A DNA stretch of 64,000 nucleotides from an uncultured Eubacteriales bacterium (lineage in GTDB: Bacteria; Bacillota; Clostridia; TANB77; CAG-508). Each line of letters begins with the position of its first letter. The first letter of the stretch is position 1. Location of the stretch: assembly GCA_905203305.1 (NCBI GenBank), contig CAJKVH010000007.1, positions 1 to 64,000 of the forward strand. Reading direction: 5' to 3'. Of the stretch, positions 51,039-60,268 are shown one piece after another. The translations under genes were made by a program, and so were the position numbers. The notes under the pieces were generated by a model. It saw nothing but the letters and a program-made list of their open reading frames with translations, did no database searches and was not told the DNA's origin.

Positions 51039-52613
51039 ATGAGTAATACATATTATTTAACAACACCTATATATTATCCAAGTGGAAAATTTCATATAGG
51101 AACAGCATATACAACTGTATTGGCAGATACGATAAAGAGATATAAAAACTTAAGAGGATATGAAACATTTTTGTTAACAGGAACAGATGAACATGGACAA
51201 AAAATAGAAGAAGTAGCTAAAAAACAAAATATGAAGCCACAAGAATATGTTGATGAAGCAGCTAAAAATGCGAAAGAATTGTGGAATTTAATGGATATAA
51301 AATATGATCATTTTATAAGAACAACAGATGAAAGTCATATGAAAGTAGTTCAAAAAATATTTGATAGATTATTAAAACAAGGAGACATCTATAAAGGTGA
51401 ATATGAGGGATGGTATTGTATACCATGTGAAAGTTATTTTACAAAAACAGAACTAGTAGATGGCAAATGTCCAGATTGTGGTAGAGAAGTAAAATTAATG
51501 AAAGAAGAATGTTATTTCTTCAATATGAAAAAATATGCACCAAGACTATTAAAATATTATGAAGAACATCCAGACTTTATAAAACCAGATTATAGAAAAA
51601 CAGAAATGATAAATAACTTCATAAAACCAGGATTAGAGGACTTATGTGTAACTCGTACATCTTTTGATTGGGGAGTAAAAGTTCTATCTGATCCAAAACA
51701 TGTAGTTTATGTATGGTTAGACGCATTAACAAACTACTTAACAGCATTAGGATATGAAACAGAAAATGATGAATTATTTAAAAAATTCTGGCCAGCAAAT
51801 TTACATATAGTTGGAAAAGATATAGCAAGATTTCATTTAATATATTGGCCAATATTCTTAATGGCACTAGACTTACCACTTCCAAAACAAATATTTGTAC
51901 ATAATTGGATAATGATGAAAGACGGAAAAATGTCAAAATCAAAAGGAAATGTGGTATATCCAGAACTATTAATAGAAAGATATGGATTAGACGCAACACG
52001 TTATTTCTTATTAAGAGAAATGCCAGTATCAACAGATGGTGTATTTTCACCAGAAGAATTTGTAGAAAGATATAATTATGATTTATCAAATGATTTAGGA
52101 AATCTACTAAATAGAACAATTGCAATGTGCAATAAATATTTTGGAGGAAACGTACCAAAATATAATGGCATAAAAAATGATGTAGATAAAGAAATAGAAG
52201 AATTTGCAATAAATACAACAAGTAAATTTGAAAAAGCATTTGAAAACTTTGAAATAGCAAGTTCGATTCAAGAAATATGGAGTTTAGTATCAAGAACAAA
52301 TAAATATATAGATGAAACATCACCATGGGTATTAGCAAAAGAAGAAAATAAAGAAAAATTAGAATCATGTATATATCACTTGATAGAAAATTTAAGAAGA
52401 ATAGCTATTTTAATTAGTCCAATTATGGATGCTACTTCTGAAAAAATGTTTAAACAATTAGGCATAGAAAATCCAGAACTAAAAACATATGAAAGTCTTA
52501 AAAATTACGACAAAATAGAAAATGTAAAAGTAATTGAAAAAGGTGAACCTTTATTTATGAGACTAAATGCAGAAGAAGAAATTGAATATATAAAAAGTAA
52601 AATGAAAAAATAA
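51039..52613 (+). CDS. metG: Methionyl-tRNA synthetase
   Basis: 524 aa. Class I signature YYPSGKFHIGTAY, zinc-binding CIPCESYF...CPDCG, and KMSKSKGNVV. It lacks the C-terminal tRNA-binding OB domain found in ~650-aa forms, giving the short type. ATG 51039 has AGAAAGG; upstream in-frame codons lack an SD. No T-box leader is seen in the short upstream region. It is followed by the 766-aa unknown and hrcA, an apparent operon. Confidence 0.95.
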   Translation: MSNTYYLTTPIYYPSGKFHIGTAYTTVLADTIKRYKNLRGYETFLLTGTDEHGQKIEEVAKKQNMKPQEYVDEAAKNAKELWNLMDIKYDHFIRTTDESHMKVVQKIFDRLLKQGDIYKGEYEGWYCIPCESYFTKTELVDGKCPDCGREVKLMKEECYFFNMKKYAPRLLKYYEEHPDFIKPDYRKTEMINNFIKPGLEDLCVTRTSFDWGVKVLSDPKHVVYVWLDALTNYLTALGYETENDELFKKFWPANLHIVGKDIARFHLIYWPIFLMALDLPLPKQIFVHNWIMMKDGKMSKSKGNVVYPELLIERYGLDATRYFLLREMPVSTDGVFSPEEFVERYNYDLSNDLGNLLNRTIAMCNKYFGGNVPKYNGIKNDVDKEIEEFAINTTSKFEKAFENFEIASSIQEIWSLVSRTNKYIDETSPWVLAKEENKEKLESCIYHLIENLRRIAILISPIMDATSEKMFKQLGIENPELKTYESLKNYDKIENVKVIEKGEPLFMRLNAEEEIEYIKSKMKK

Positions 52614-52641
52614 AAGACTTAAAAGAGAGGGTGTATGAAAA

Positions 52642-54942
52642 TTGCCTAGAAAAAAGAAATTAGAAGTGGATTCTAAAATAAAAGAAAAATTAGAATATAT
52701 AGGATTAGATTTAGATAAAATACCTAAATCATTAAAAGAATATTCTGATATAAATTTTAGAACTTTAAGAGGATATGATGAAAAGAAATATAAACAATAT
52801 AGATTTGTAAATGTAAGTGATATTGAAATATTACTTTCGCCAACAAATAGAATAAATACAATAAAGGAAAAATATGAAAAAGCAATGCCTTTATGTTTCT
52901 TTTTGGATTCAAAAAATGAGGAAAATTTCTTGAACTTTACAGAATTTTTAAACATGTTAAATAAAGTTAGTATACCTCAAATAGAAGAAATAGAATCAGA
53001 ACAAAAAATGTTATCAAAAGAAATTCCTTTTAAAGTAAAATTTACAGGAAATTATCTATGGCAAATATACTACTCAGAAATATCTAATAAATACTTTATG
53101 ATTGTGCCAATTGAAGATACAGATTATTCTACATTTTTCTATATTTTAAAAAGGAAAATAGAAAATAAGAAAAATGATAAAGTATTTGTTCCAATAAGTT
53201 TAGTAGATTATGAAGGAGCAATCTTAAAAAAAGAAGAAATAAAAGACTTAGAAAATTATTTATGGTTATTTACAAAAGATTATCCAACAATATATGAAGT
53301 ATGGAACAAAAAAGATGAAGTAAGTTTAAATATAGTAGGAGAAACAGAGCTTTTCGATAATATAAAAACATTATACAAGGTAAAATTAGAAAATCAAAAA
53401 GAAGCATCAAAATTTTATAAACTAGTAAAGGCACTATTTATATTACAAACAGAGCTTCCAAGATATTACAAATTTGAAACTAATATAAATGAAGAAGGAT
53501 CATTAGAATTCTATTTAGACAATTCAAACATAAAATATAAAATATTGCCAGAATTTATAATGCAACAATATTTAAAATCTGTTAGTTTAAAAAATAAAAC
53601 AATGGATGATTTAGAAGAATTTGATGCAAAATTAGATGTACTAAAAAAAGAATCAAAAGAATTAGAAGCAGAATATATGTCTAAAGAAAAGCAAATAACA
53701 ACATTTCTAGAATGCAAAAAAACATTTTTTGGAAAAGTAAAATATTTCTTTAAATTTGGAAAGAAAACACAAAATGGCAAAGTATTAACCAAAAAAGCAA
53801 AAACAAAAGAAGAGAAAAAGCCACAAAAAGAAGCACACAAAAAAGAAAAATTTAAAATGGAACAAAAAAATTACACTTTATATGAATTAGAACAAAGTTT
53901 TAAAGAACTAGAAAAAAGAGAAGACGAAGTAAACAATATCGTAATGGATATAAATGCTTTAAAATTAAAAAATAAAAATTTGAGAAAGAAAATAGAAAAT
54001 GCAAGTAGTTATATAGAAGAAATAAACAAACATAAAAAAAGCATTTTCGAGTTTTGGAAATATTCTAATAAAGATGCAGTAGCAACACTTGATGAAGGAG
54101 AAGAAGAAGAATTTAATGTTAAAAAAATAGAAAAAATTTTTAACTATGAAGATGATTTTGAGGACTTTGGGCTAGAAGCGGACAAATTACAAAGAAGTAA
54201 ACTAACAGATTCAGAATTAGACAGTAGCTATGTAGCATCAACAGATATATTGCCATTATTAAATAGAATGAACTTAAAGATTTCACAAAATAGAGAAATA
54301 TCAGAAAAACTTAAAAAAATGAAACTTGCAAGAGCAAAAGGTGAAGACATAGAAGATGATGATGACGATATATTTAATATTTTTGGAAGACTAAGACAAA
54401 CAAATAACAAAGAAAGAACAATTGGAAATAAAACACATAGAGAACAACCACGTGATAGAATGGAAATTTTAGGTGTAAAAAAAGAAACAAAAGGAATAGA
54501 ACTAAAAAGAAGTTTAGAAAGTGTAATAAAAGACTTAAAAACAGCTATAAGAAAAAACTCATTAAAGGAAGATATGTATGTATATAAAGCAAGTTCGGAA
54601 AAACTTGAGTTTAATACATTTGAAGATGTCTCACTAAATTCTGAAGAAGAATTAAATAATTTCCTAAAGGAAGAAAAAAATGTAGATAAAATATATTTAT
54701 ATAAAATAAAATTACCAAAAGATACAAATTATATTGCATTTACAAATATAATTTTCTTCGATAATAAAAATATGACATTACCATTAGGAATGAATTTATC
54801 TTCGAGAATATTAGTAGATTTATCTAATTTAACTATAAGTGAAGAAAAAACAAGAAAATTAAATAAATTACAATTTGAAGAAGAAGATTATGATTTTTCA
54901 AATATAATAATAAAAAATATAAGTCTAAATGAAGTAAAATAG
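52642..54942 (+). CDS. 766-aa protein of unknown function
   Basis: No signal peptide or membrane helix. Residues ~1-300 are mixed alpha/beta, residues ~310-460 are strongly coiled-coil (ELEAEYMSKEKQITTFLEC; ELEQSFKELEKREDEVNN), and a very acidic segment (DIEDDDDDIFN) lies near residue 570. It starts at TTG 52642, 8 bases after AGAGAGGGTG. An ATG at 52634 opens a 4-codon frame (MKIA) overlapping this start, possibly a translational-coupling mini-frame. Position between metG and hrcA does not reveal its job. I do not recognise a family. Confidence 0.6.
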   Translation: MPRKKKLEVDSKIKEKLEYIGLDLDKIPKSLKEYSDINFRTLRGYDEKKYKQYRFVNVSDIEILLSPTNRINTIKEKYEKAMPLCFFLDSKNEENFLNFTEFLNMLNKVSIPQIEEIESEQKMLSKEIPFKVKFTGNYLWQIYYSEISNKYFMIVPIEDTDYSTFFYILKRKIENKKNDKVFVPISLVDYEGAILKKEEIKDLENYLWLFTKDYPTIYEVWNKKDEVSLNIVGETELFDNIKTLYKVKLENQKEASKFYKLVKALFILQTELPRYYKFETNINEEGSLEFYLDNSNIKYKILPEFIMQQYLKSVSLKNKTMDDLEEFDAKLDVLKKESKELEAEYMSKEKQITTFLECKKTFFGKVKYFFKFGKKTQNGKVLTKKAKTKEEKKPQKEAHKKEKFKMEQKNYTLYELEQSFKELEKREDEVNNIVMDINALKLKNKNLRKKIENASSYIEEINKHKKSIFEFWKYSNKDAVATLDEGEEEEFNVKKIEKIFNYEDDFEDFGLEADKLQRSKLTDSELDSSYVASTDILPLLNRMNLKISQNREISEKLKKMKLARAKGEDIEDDDDDIFNIFGRLRQTNNKERTIGNKTHREQPRDRMEILGVKKETKGIELKRSLESVIKDLKTAIRKNSLKEDMYVYKASSEKLEFNTFEDVSLNSEEELNNFLKEEKNVDKIYLYKIKLPKDTNYIAFTNIIFFDNKNMTLPLGMNLSSRILVDLSNLTISEEKTRKLNKLQFEEEDYDFSNIIIKNISLNEVK

Positions 54943-54957
54943 AAAAGAGGGAAAGAA

Positions 54958-55971
54958 ATGCTAGATGACAGAAAGAAAAAAGTTTTGCAAGCAATAGTAG
55001 AAGAATACATAAACACAGCAGAACCAGTAAGTTCTAATGCCTTAATAAGTAAATATGGTTTAGATTGTAGTAGTGCAACAATAAGAAACGAGATGGCAGA
55101 TCTTGAAAAAAAAGGATTACTTGATAAAATGCATACATCTAGTGGAAGAGTACCTTCAGCAAAAGGGTATAGATACTATGTAGATGAGCTTTTAAAAGAT
55201 GATAACATAAGCTTAGAAGAAGTTAAATACATAAGTGATAAACTAGAAACAAAGGTAAGTGAAATTGAAGACTTAACAAAAATTACGGCAAGTACAATTT
55301 CAGAAATAACCCATTATACAACTGTTACAATAGGGCCAAAAGCAGATGAGCAAATAATAAAAGAAATAAAATTTGTTTTATTAGGTGCAAGAATGATTTT
55401 AGCAGTTATTATGACAGATTTAGGAATGGTAAAAGAAACTATTATAAAATTTGATGAAGATGTAACAGAAAAACAAGTAGAAACTATTAATTACATGTTT
55501 AACAATAAGTTGAAAAATAAACCTATAGAAACAATCAATCAACCATTAGAAGAATACTTATATAAGGAAATGAAAGGAATGGTTGGAGTAATAAAACCAA
55601 TAATTACTCAAATAAAAAAGGTTTTATTTGAAGAAAATGAAATTCATTTGCAAGGTGCAAGAAGAGAATTAGATTTACCAGAATTTAATTCGCTTCAAGT
55701 TGCTAAAAACTTTATGAATATTTTAGATGAAAAAGAACTAATTGCAGATATGTTAAATTCTGGTTTTGCAGAAGATATAAATGTCTACATTGGCGGGGAA
55801 GATGAAAAAGAACAACTTAAAGATTTTAGTGTTGTTACATTTAAACATAAAATAGGAAATAAAGATATGGGAACGATTGGTATTATTGGACCAAAAAGAA
55901 TGGATTATTCTAAAGTTATTTCGGTTATGAAGTATATTAGTAAGAAATTAAATGAGGATAATAAAGAATAA
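54958..55971 (+). CDS. hrcA: Heat-shock repressor HrcA
   Basis: 337 aa. N-terminal winged helix (MLDDRKKKVLQAIVEEYINT; SSATIRNEMADLEKKGLL), then TSSGRVPSAKGYRYYVDELL and the C-terminal GAF-like domain ending IGIIGPKRMDYSKVI. It represses genes carrying CIRCE; two such sites lie just downstream, before grpE. It has its own terminator, so grpE-dnaK is a separate unit, unlike the usual hrcA-grpE-dnaK-dnaJ operon. Confidence 0.96.
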   Translation: MLDDRKKKVLQAIVEEYINTAEPVSSNALISKYGLDCSSATIRNEMADLEKKGLLDKMHTSSGRVPSAKGYRYYVDELLKDDNISLEEVKYISDKLETKVSEIEDLTKITASTISEITHYTTVTIGPKADEQIIKEIKFVLLGARMILAVIMTDLGMVKETIIKFDEDVTEKQVETINYMFNNKLKNKPIETINQPLEEYLYKEMKGMVGVIKPIITQIKKVLFEENEIHLQGARRELDLPEFNSLQVAKNFMNILDEKELIADMLNSGFAEDINVYIGGEDEKEQLKDFSVVTFKHKIGNKDMGTIGIIGPKRMDYSKVISVMKYISKKLNEDNKE

Positions 55972-56003
55972 AAAAGCTTGCTTAATTTTAAGCAAGCTTT
56001 TTT
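55970..56003 (+). terminator. Terminator after hrcA
   Basis: AAAAAAGCTTGCTT pairs with AAGCAAGCTTTTTT. Confidence 0.92.
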
Positions 56004-56030
56004 ATGGATGAACGAAAAAATAATGAAAAA

Positions 56031-56057
56031 TTAGCAAAAAGACTTGACAAGTGCTAA
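56031..56057 (+). promoter_or_regulatory. CIRCE operator 1 (degenerate)
   Basis: TTAGCAAAA-N9-AAGTGCTAA. It covers the -35 element TTGACA (56044-56049) of the grpE promoter; the -10 TATTAT is at 56067-56072 with a 17-bp spacer. Confidence 0.7.
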
Positions 56058-56082
56058 AGAAAAGTATATTATATATAAGAAT

Positions 56083-56109
56083 TTAGCAAACTTTGTTTTT
56101 GAGTGCTAA
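56083..56109 (+). promoter_or_regulatory. CIRCE operator 2
   Basis: TTAGCAAAC-N9-GAGTGCTAA, with a perfect right half and exact 9-bp spacing, 31 bases before grpE. Confidence 0.88.
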
Positions 56110-56140
56110 AATAACACTAAAAAAGAAAGAAGGGAAAAAG

Positions 56141-56641
56141 ATGGCAGAACAAGAAACAAAAAATAATGAAAACGTAGAAAACACAGAAGTAAACGAAAAA
56201 CAAGAAAAAATATTACACTCAAATGAGGAATATGATGAATTAAATGATAGATATAAAAGAGTACTAGCGGAATTTGAGAACTTCAAAAAAAGAAGTCAAA
56301 AAGAAAGAGAAAGCTTATATAATTCTGTATTAGGGGATATAATAACAGGAATGTTACCTGCAATAGACAACTTAGAAAATGCGGTAAAAGCAGAAAGCAA
56401 AGATGAAGGTTACAAACAAGGAGTACAACTAGTAGAAAAACAATTTAAAGAATTTTTAGCTAAGCATAATGTAGAAGAAATTGAAACAGAAGGTCAAATA
56501 TTTGATCCAAGTTTACACGATGCTGTAGGAAGTGTACAAGATGATGGAAAACAAAGTCAAGAAATTGTACAAGAATATAGAAAAGGATACAAACTTGGAA
56601 GCAAAGTATTAAGACATTCAATGGTTGTAGTAAACAATTAA
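56141..56641 (+). CDS. grpE: Nucleotide exchange factor GrpE
   Basis: 166 aa. Acidic disordered N-terminus, then a coiled-coil (YDELNDRYKRVLAEFENFKKRSQKE) and a C-terminal beta domain (FDPSLHDAVGSV; GYKLGSKVLRHSMVVV). It releases ADP from DnaK. ATG 56141 is preceded by AAGGG; an upstream in-frame start would lie within the CIRCE/leader. It is controlled by two CIRCE sites. Confidence 0.96.
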   Translation: MAEQETKNNENVENTEVNEKQEKILHSNEEYDELNDRYKRVLAEFENFKKRSQKERESLYNSVLGDIITGMLPAIDNLENAVKAESKDEGYKQGVQLVEKQFKEFLAKHNVEEIETEGQIFDPSLHDAVGSVQDDGKQSQEIVQEYRKGYKLGSKVLRHSMVVVNN

Positions 56642-56657
56642 TTTTATTAATAATATA

Positions 56658-56738
56658 AAAAGGGCAATCGATTAGTATAACATCAGTTATTTATACGAAA
56701 TGGACAGAATGTCCCGAGATTAAAGATATGACCCTTTA
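56658..56738 (+). ncRNA. Structured leader RNA of dnaK, similar to the tuf leader
   Basis: Same three-stem design as at 5667: P1 AAAGGG (56659-56664)/CCCTTT (56732-56737), P2 around 56675-56696, P3 GGACA (56702-56706)/TGTCC (56710-56714). Joints CAATCG, ACGAAA and TTAAAGAT are identical to the tuf leader while the stems differ. It lies in the grpE-dnaK spacer, with no promoter visible. Confidence 0.55.
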
Positions 56739-56759
56739 CATTAGAAGGAGGAATTTAAA

Positions 56760-58607
56760 ATGGGAAAAATCATAGGAATTGACTTAGGAACAACAAACTC
56801 ATGTGTAGCAGTTATGGAAGGAGGAGAACCAGTAGTAATACCAAATGCAGAAGGAGATAGAACAACTCCATCAGTAGTTGCATTTTCAAAAAATGGTGAA
56901 AGACTAGTAGGACAAATAGCAAAACGTCAAGCTGTTACAAACCCAGATAACACAGTTATCTCAATAAAAAGAAAAATGGGAACAAGTGAAAAAGTAAAAA
57001 TAGAAGGAGATTCATTCTCTCCACAAGAAATATCAGCAATGATACTTCAAAAATTAAAAGCAGATGCAGAAAATTATTTAGGACAAAAAGTAACACAAGC
57101 AGTTATAACAGTACCAGCATACTTTAGTGATAGCCAAAGACAAGCTACAAAAGATGCAGGAAAAATCGCAGGACTAGAAGTTTTAAGAATAATAAACGAA
57201 CCTACAGCTGCAGCACTTGCTTATGGAATGGATAAAGAACAAGATCAAAAAATATTAATATATGACTTAGGTGGAGGAACATTTGATGTATCAATATTAG
57301 ATATTGGTGATGGTGTATTCGAAGTTTTAGCAACAAATGGTAACACACATTTAGGTGGAGATGACTTTGACCAAAAAATTATAGATTACCTAGTATCAGA
57401 ATTCAAAAAATCTGATGGAATCGACTTAAGTACAGATAAAATGGCAATGCAAAGATTAAAAGAAGCTGCTGAAAAAGCTAAAAAAGACTTATCAGGAGTT
57501 GGACAAACAAACATTAACTTACCATTTATTACAGCTGATTCAACAGGACCAAAACACTTAGATGTAACACTTACAAGATCTAAATTTGAAGAATTAATAA
57601 AAGACTTAGTTGATGCAACAGCAGGACCTGTTAACCAAGCACTTAAAGATGCAGGATTAACAGCAGCAGATATCCACAAAGTATTATTAGTTGGTGGATC
57701 TACAAGAGTACCAGCAGTTCAAGAAGCTGTTAAGAAAATAACAGGAAAAGATGCAGATAAAGGTATAAACCCAGATGAATGTGTTGCAATTGGTGCAGCT
57801 ATTCAAGGTGGTGTATTATCAGGAGATGTTAAAGATTTAGTATTATTAGATGTTACACCATTATCATTAGGTATAGAAACTTATGGAGGAGTATTTACAA
57901 AATTAATAGATAGAAATACAACAATTCCAACAAAGAAATCACAAATATTCTCTACAGCTGCAGATGGTCAAACATCAGTTGAAGTTCATGTTTTACAAGG
58001 TGAACGTGAAATGGCAGCATACAACAAAACATTAGGAAGATTCCAATTAACAGGAATACCAGCAGCACCAAGAGGAGTACCACAAATAGAAGTTACATTT
58101 GATATAGATGCAAATGGTATAGTTCATGTTTCGGCAAAAGATATGGCAACAGGAAATAGCCAAAATGTTGCAATTACAGCATCAACAAACTTAACAGATG
58201 AAGATATTGAAAAAGCTGTTAAAGATGCAGAAGCACATGCTGAAGAAGATAAAAAGAGAAAAGACGAAATCGAAGTTAAAAACAATGCTGAAAGCTTAGT
58301 ATATAATAGCGAAAAGACATTAAGTGAACTTGGAGATAAAATTAGCGGAGAAGAAAAAGCTAAAATCGAAAATGAAATTGATGCAACTAAAAAAGCTTTA
58401 GAATCAAACGATACAGAAGCAATAAAAGAAGCAACAGAAAAATTAACAAAGGTATTCTATGAAATGAGTGAACAATTATACAAAAACGCAAATCCAAATG
58501 CAGGAGCAGAAGGAGCTGAAGGTGTAGATCCAAATGCTGGAGAAAACGCTGGAAATGATGGAAATGTATATGATGCTGATTATAAAGTAGAAGACGAAAA
58601 TAAATAG
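56760..58607 (+). CDS. dnaK: Molecular chaperone DnaK (Hsp70)
   Basis: 615 aa. ATPase motifs IGIDLGTTNSCVAVMEGG, YDLGGGTFDVSILD and LVGGSTRVPAVQ, interdomain linker VLLDVTPLSLG, and a substrate-binding domain ending in a Gly/Ala/Glu-rich tail. It binds exposed hydrophobic peptides with DnaJ and GrpE. SD AAGGAGG. It follows the structured leader that resembles the one on tuf. Full length, no oddities. Confidence 0.98.
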   Translation: MGKIIGIDLGTTNSCVAVMEGGEPVVIPNAEGDRTTPSVVAFSKNGERLVGQIAKRQAVTNPDNTVISIKRKMGTSEKVKIEGDSFSPQEISAMILQKLKADAENYLGQKVTQAVITVPAYFSDSQRQATKDAGKIAGLEVLRIINEPTAAALAYGMDKEQDQKILIYDLGGGTFDVSILDIGDGVFEVLATNGNTHLGGDDFDQKIIDYLVSEFKKSDGIDLSTDKMAMQRLKEAAEKAKKDLSGVGQTNINLPFITADSTGPKHLDVTLTRSKFEELIKDLVDATAGPVNQALKDAGLTAADIHKVLLVGGSTRVPAVQEAVKKITGKDADKGINPDECVAIGAAIQGGVLSGDVKDLVLLDVTPLSLGIETYGGVFTKLIDRNTTIPTKKSQIFSTAADGQTSVEVHVLQGEREMAAYNKTLGRFQLTGIPAAPRGVPQIEVTFDIDANGIVHVSAKDMATGNSQNVAITASTNLTDEDIEKAVKDAEAHAEEDKKRKDEIEVKNNAESLVYNSEKTLSELGDKISGEEKAKIENEIDATKKALESNDTEAIKEATEKLTKVFYEMSEQLYKNANPNAGAEGAEGVDPNAGENAGNDGNVYDADYKVEDENK

Positions 58608-58613
58608 AAAAAT

Positions 58614-58660
58614 AAAGTTTGGAGAGGTTGGAGTTTTTGGTTAGTCCAACCTCAAACTTT
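58614..58660 (+). other. Strong intercistronic hairpin after dnaK
   Basis: AAAGTTTG + GAGGTTGGA pair with TCCAACCTC + CAAACTTT, about 16 bp with a two-base bulge. No T run follows, and the next gene's SD lies directly behind it, so it may be an mRNA 3'-end stabiliser or processing site rather than a full terminator. Confidence 0.6.
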
Positions 58661-58675
58661 AGTAAAGGAGCAAAA

Positions 58676-59050
58676 ATGTCAAAAGAAAATTTAACTATAT
58701 CAGATATGAAACAAATGCAACTTGAATTATATGAAGTAAATAAAGATAAATGGAATGATATGGAGCCTGAAGCTGCAAGAAACCATCTTTTATATATGGT
58801 AGAAGAATTAGGAGAATGTATATCTATTATAAAGAAAAAAGGAATAGATAGTATAATGAATGATCCACATGTAAGAAGTAGATTTGTTGAAGAAATAACA
58901 GATGTAGAAAACTATTATATTGAGGTTCTAAACAGATTAAATATAACAGCAGAAGAATTTTCGAATGCTTATGTAGAAAAACATAATTCAAATATGAAAA
59001 GAAATTATGAAAAAGATAACCAATCTAAATACAATGATAAAACTTTTTAA
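58676..59050 (+). CDS. MazG-like nucleotide pyrophosphohydrolase family protein
   Basis: 124 aa. It has the all-alpha MazG/NTP-PPase helix pattern: NHLLYMVEELGECISII followed by FVEEITDVENYYIEVLNRL, with the EExxE and ExxD residues that hold Mg2+. Such enzymes hydrolyse non-canonical or excess NTPs. It sits between dnaK and dnaJ, an unusual place. SD AAGGAG 6 bases before ATG 58676. Confidence 0.75.
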   Translation: MSKENLTISDMKQMQLELYEVNKDKWNDMEPEAARNHLLYMVEELGECISIIKKKGIDSIMNDPHVRSRFVEEITDVENYYIEVLNRLNITAEEFSNAYVEKHNSNMKRNYEKDNQSKYNDKTF

Positions 59051-59065
59051 TTGGAGGTGAAATAA

Positions 59066-60229
59066 GTGGCAGAAAAGAAAGATTATTATGAGTTATTAGG
59101 TGTAAGTAAGACAGCAACAGATGATGAACTAAAAAAAGCATATAGAAAAATGGCAAAAAAATATCACCCAGATGCGAATCCAGATAACAGAAAAGAAGCA
59201 GAAGCAAAATTTAAGGAAATAAATGAAGCATATGAAGTTTTATCAAACCCACAAAAAAGAAAAATGTATGACCAATTTGGAACAGCAGATCCAAGTGGAG
59301 CAGGATTTGGAGCAGGAGGACCATTTGGAGGAGGAAATGGATATTATTCATATACATCATCAGATTTTGGGGATTTTGGAGATCTTGGAGATATATTCTC
59401 TTCTTTCTTTGGAGGAGGATTTAACGGTCAAAGAACAAGTTCAAGAAGAAATAATGGACCACGTAAAGGTGAAGATTTAAATTTAAATGTAGAAATATCA
59501 TTTGAAGAATCATTTTTAGGGGTAGAAAAAGAAATAGTAGTAAATAGACAAGAAACATGTACAGAATGTAATGGAACAGGAGCAAAAAAAGGAACAAGTC
59601 CAATAAAATGTCCAACATGTAATGGAACAGGAAATGTAACAAGTTACCAAAATACAATTTTAGGTAGAGTGCAAACAACAAGACCATGTTCAGAATGTAG
59701 AGGAACTGGTGAAATAATAAAAGAACCATGTGAAAATTGTCATGGAAAAGGAACAGTTAGAAAATCTCCTAAAGTAAAAGTAAAAATTCCAGCAGGAATA
59801 AATGATAATCAAACAGTTGTATTAAGAGGACAAGGAAATCCAGGAATAAAGGGTGGACCTGCAGGGGACTTATTTATAACTGTAAGAGTTAGAAAAAGTA
59901 GTATATTTAAAAGAGATGGAAACAATGTATACTTAGACATTCCAGTTACAATAACACAAGCAACACTAGGAGCAGACTTAGAGATCCCAATGGTTGATGG
60001 ATCTAAAGAAACTTATAAAATACCAGATGGAACTCAAACAGGAACTCAATTTACAATCCGTGGAAAAGGATTTAAGAGTTTAAATTCTACTACACAAGGA
60101 AATGTTATTTTTAGAGTTGTAGTTCAAACTCCAAGGAGATTAACAAAAGAACAGAGAGAATTGATGGTAGCCTTAGCAAAAACAATGAATGAACAACCAC
60201 CTGTAAAAAAACGCGGAATATTTGGATAG
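59066..60229 (+). CDS. dnaJ: Chaperone DnaJ (Hsp40)
   Basis: 387 aa. J domain with the HPD motif (KYHPDAN), Gly/Phe-rich region, four zinc-finger repeats CTECNGTG, CPTCNGTG, CSECRGTG and CENCHGKG, then the C-terminal substrate domain. It stimulates DnaK ATPase. GTG start after GGAGGTG. It is separated from dnaK by the MazG-like gene. Confidence 0.98.
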   Translation: MAEKKDYYELLGVSKTATDDELKKAYRKMAKKYHPDANPDNRKEAEAKFKEINEAYEVLSNPQKRKMYDQFGTADPSGAGFGAGGPFGGGNGYYSYTSSDFGDFGDLGDIFSSFFGGGFNGQRTSSRRNNGPRKGEDLNLNVEISFEESFLGVEKEIVVNRQETCTECNGTGAKKGTSPIKCPTCNGTGNVTSYQNTILGRVQTTRPCSECRGTGEIIKEPCENCHGKGTVRKSPKVKVKIPAGINDNQTVVLRGQGNPGIKGGPAGDLFITVRVRKSSIFKRDGNNVYLDIPVTITQATLGADLEIPMVDGSKETYKIPDGTQTGTQFTIRGKGFKSLNSTTQGNVIFRVVVQTPRRLTKEQRELMVALAKTMNEQPPVKKRGIFG

Positions 60230-60268
60230 AAAAATAACCCACCTTTTAAAAGAGGTAGGTTATTTTTA
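60230..60268. terminator. Bidirectional terminator between dnaJ and xpt
   Basis: AAAAATAACC-CACCTTTT pairs with AAGAGGTAGGTTATTTTT; the convergent genes share it. Confidence 0.85.
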
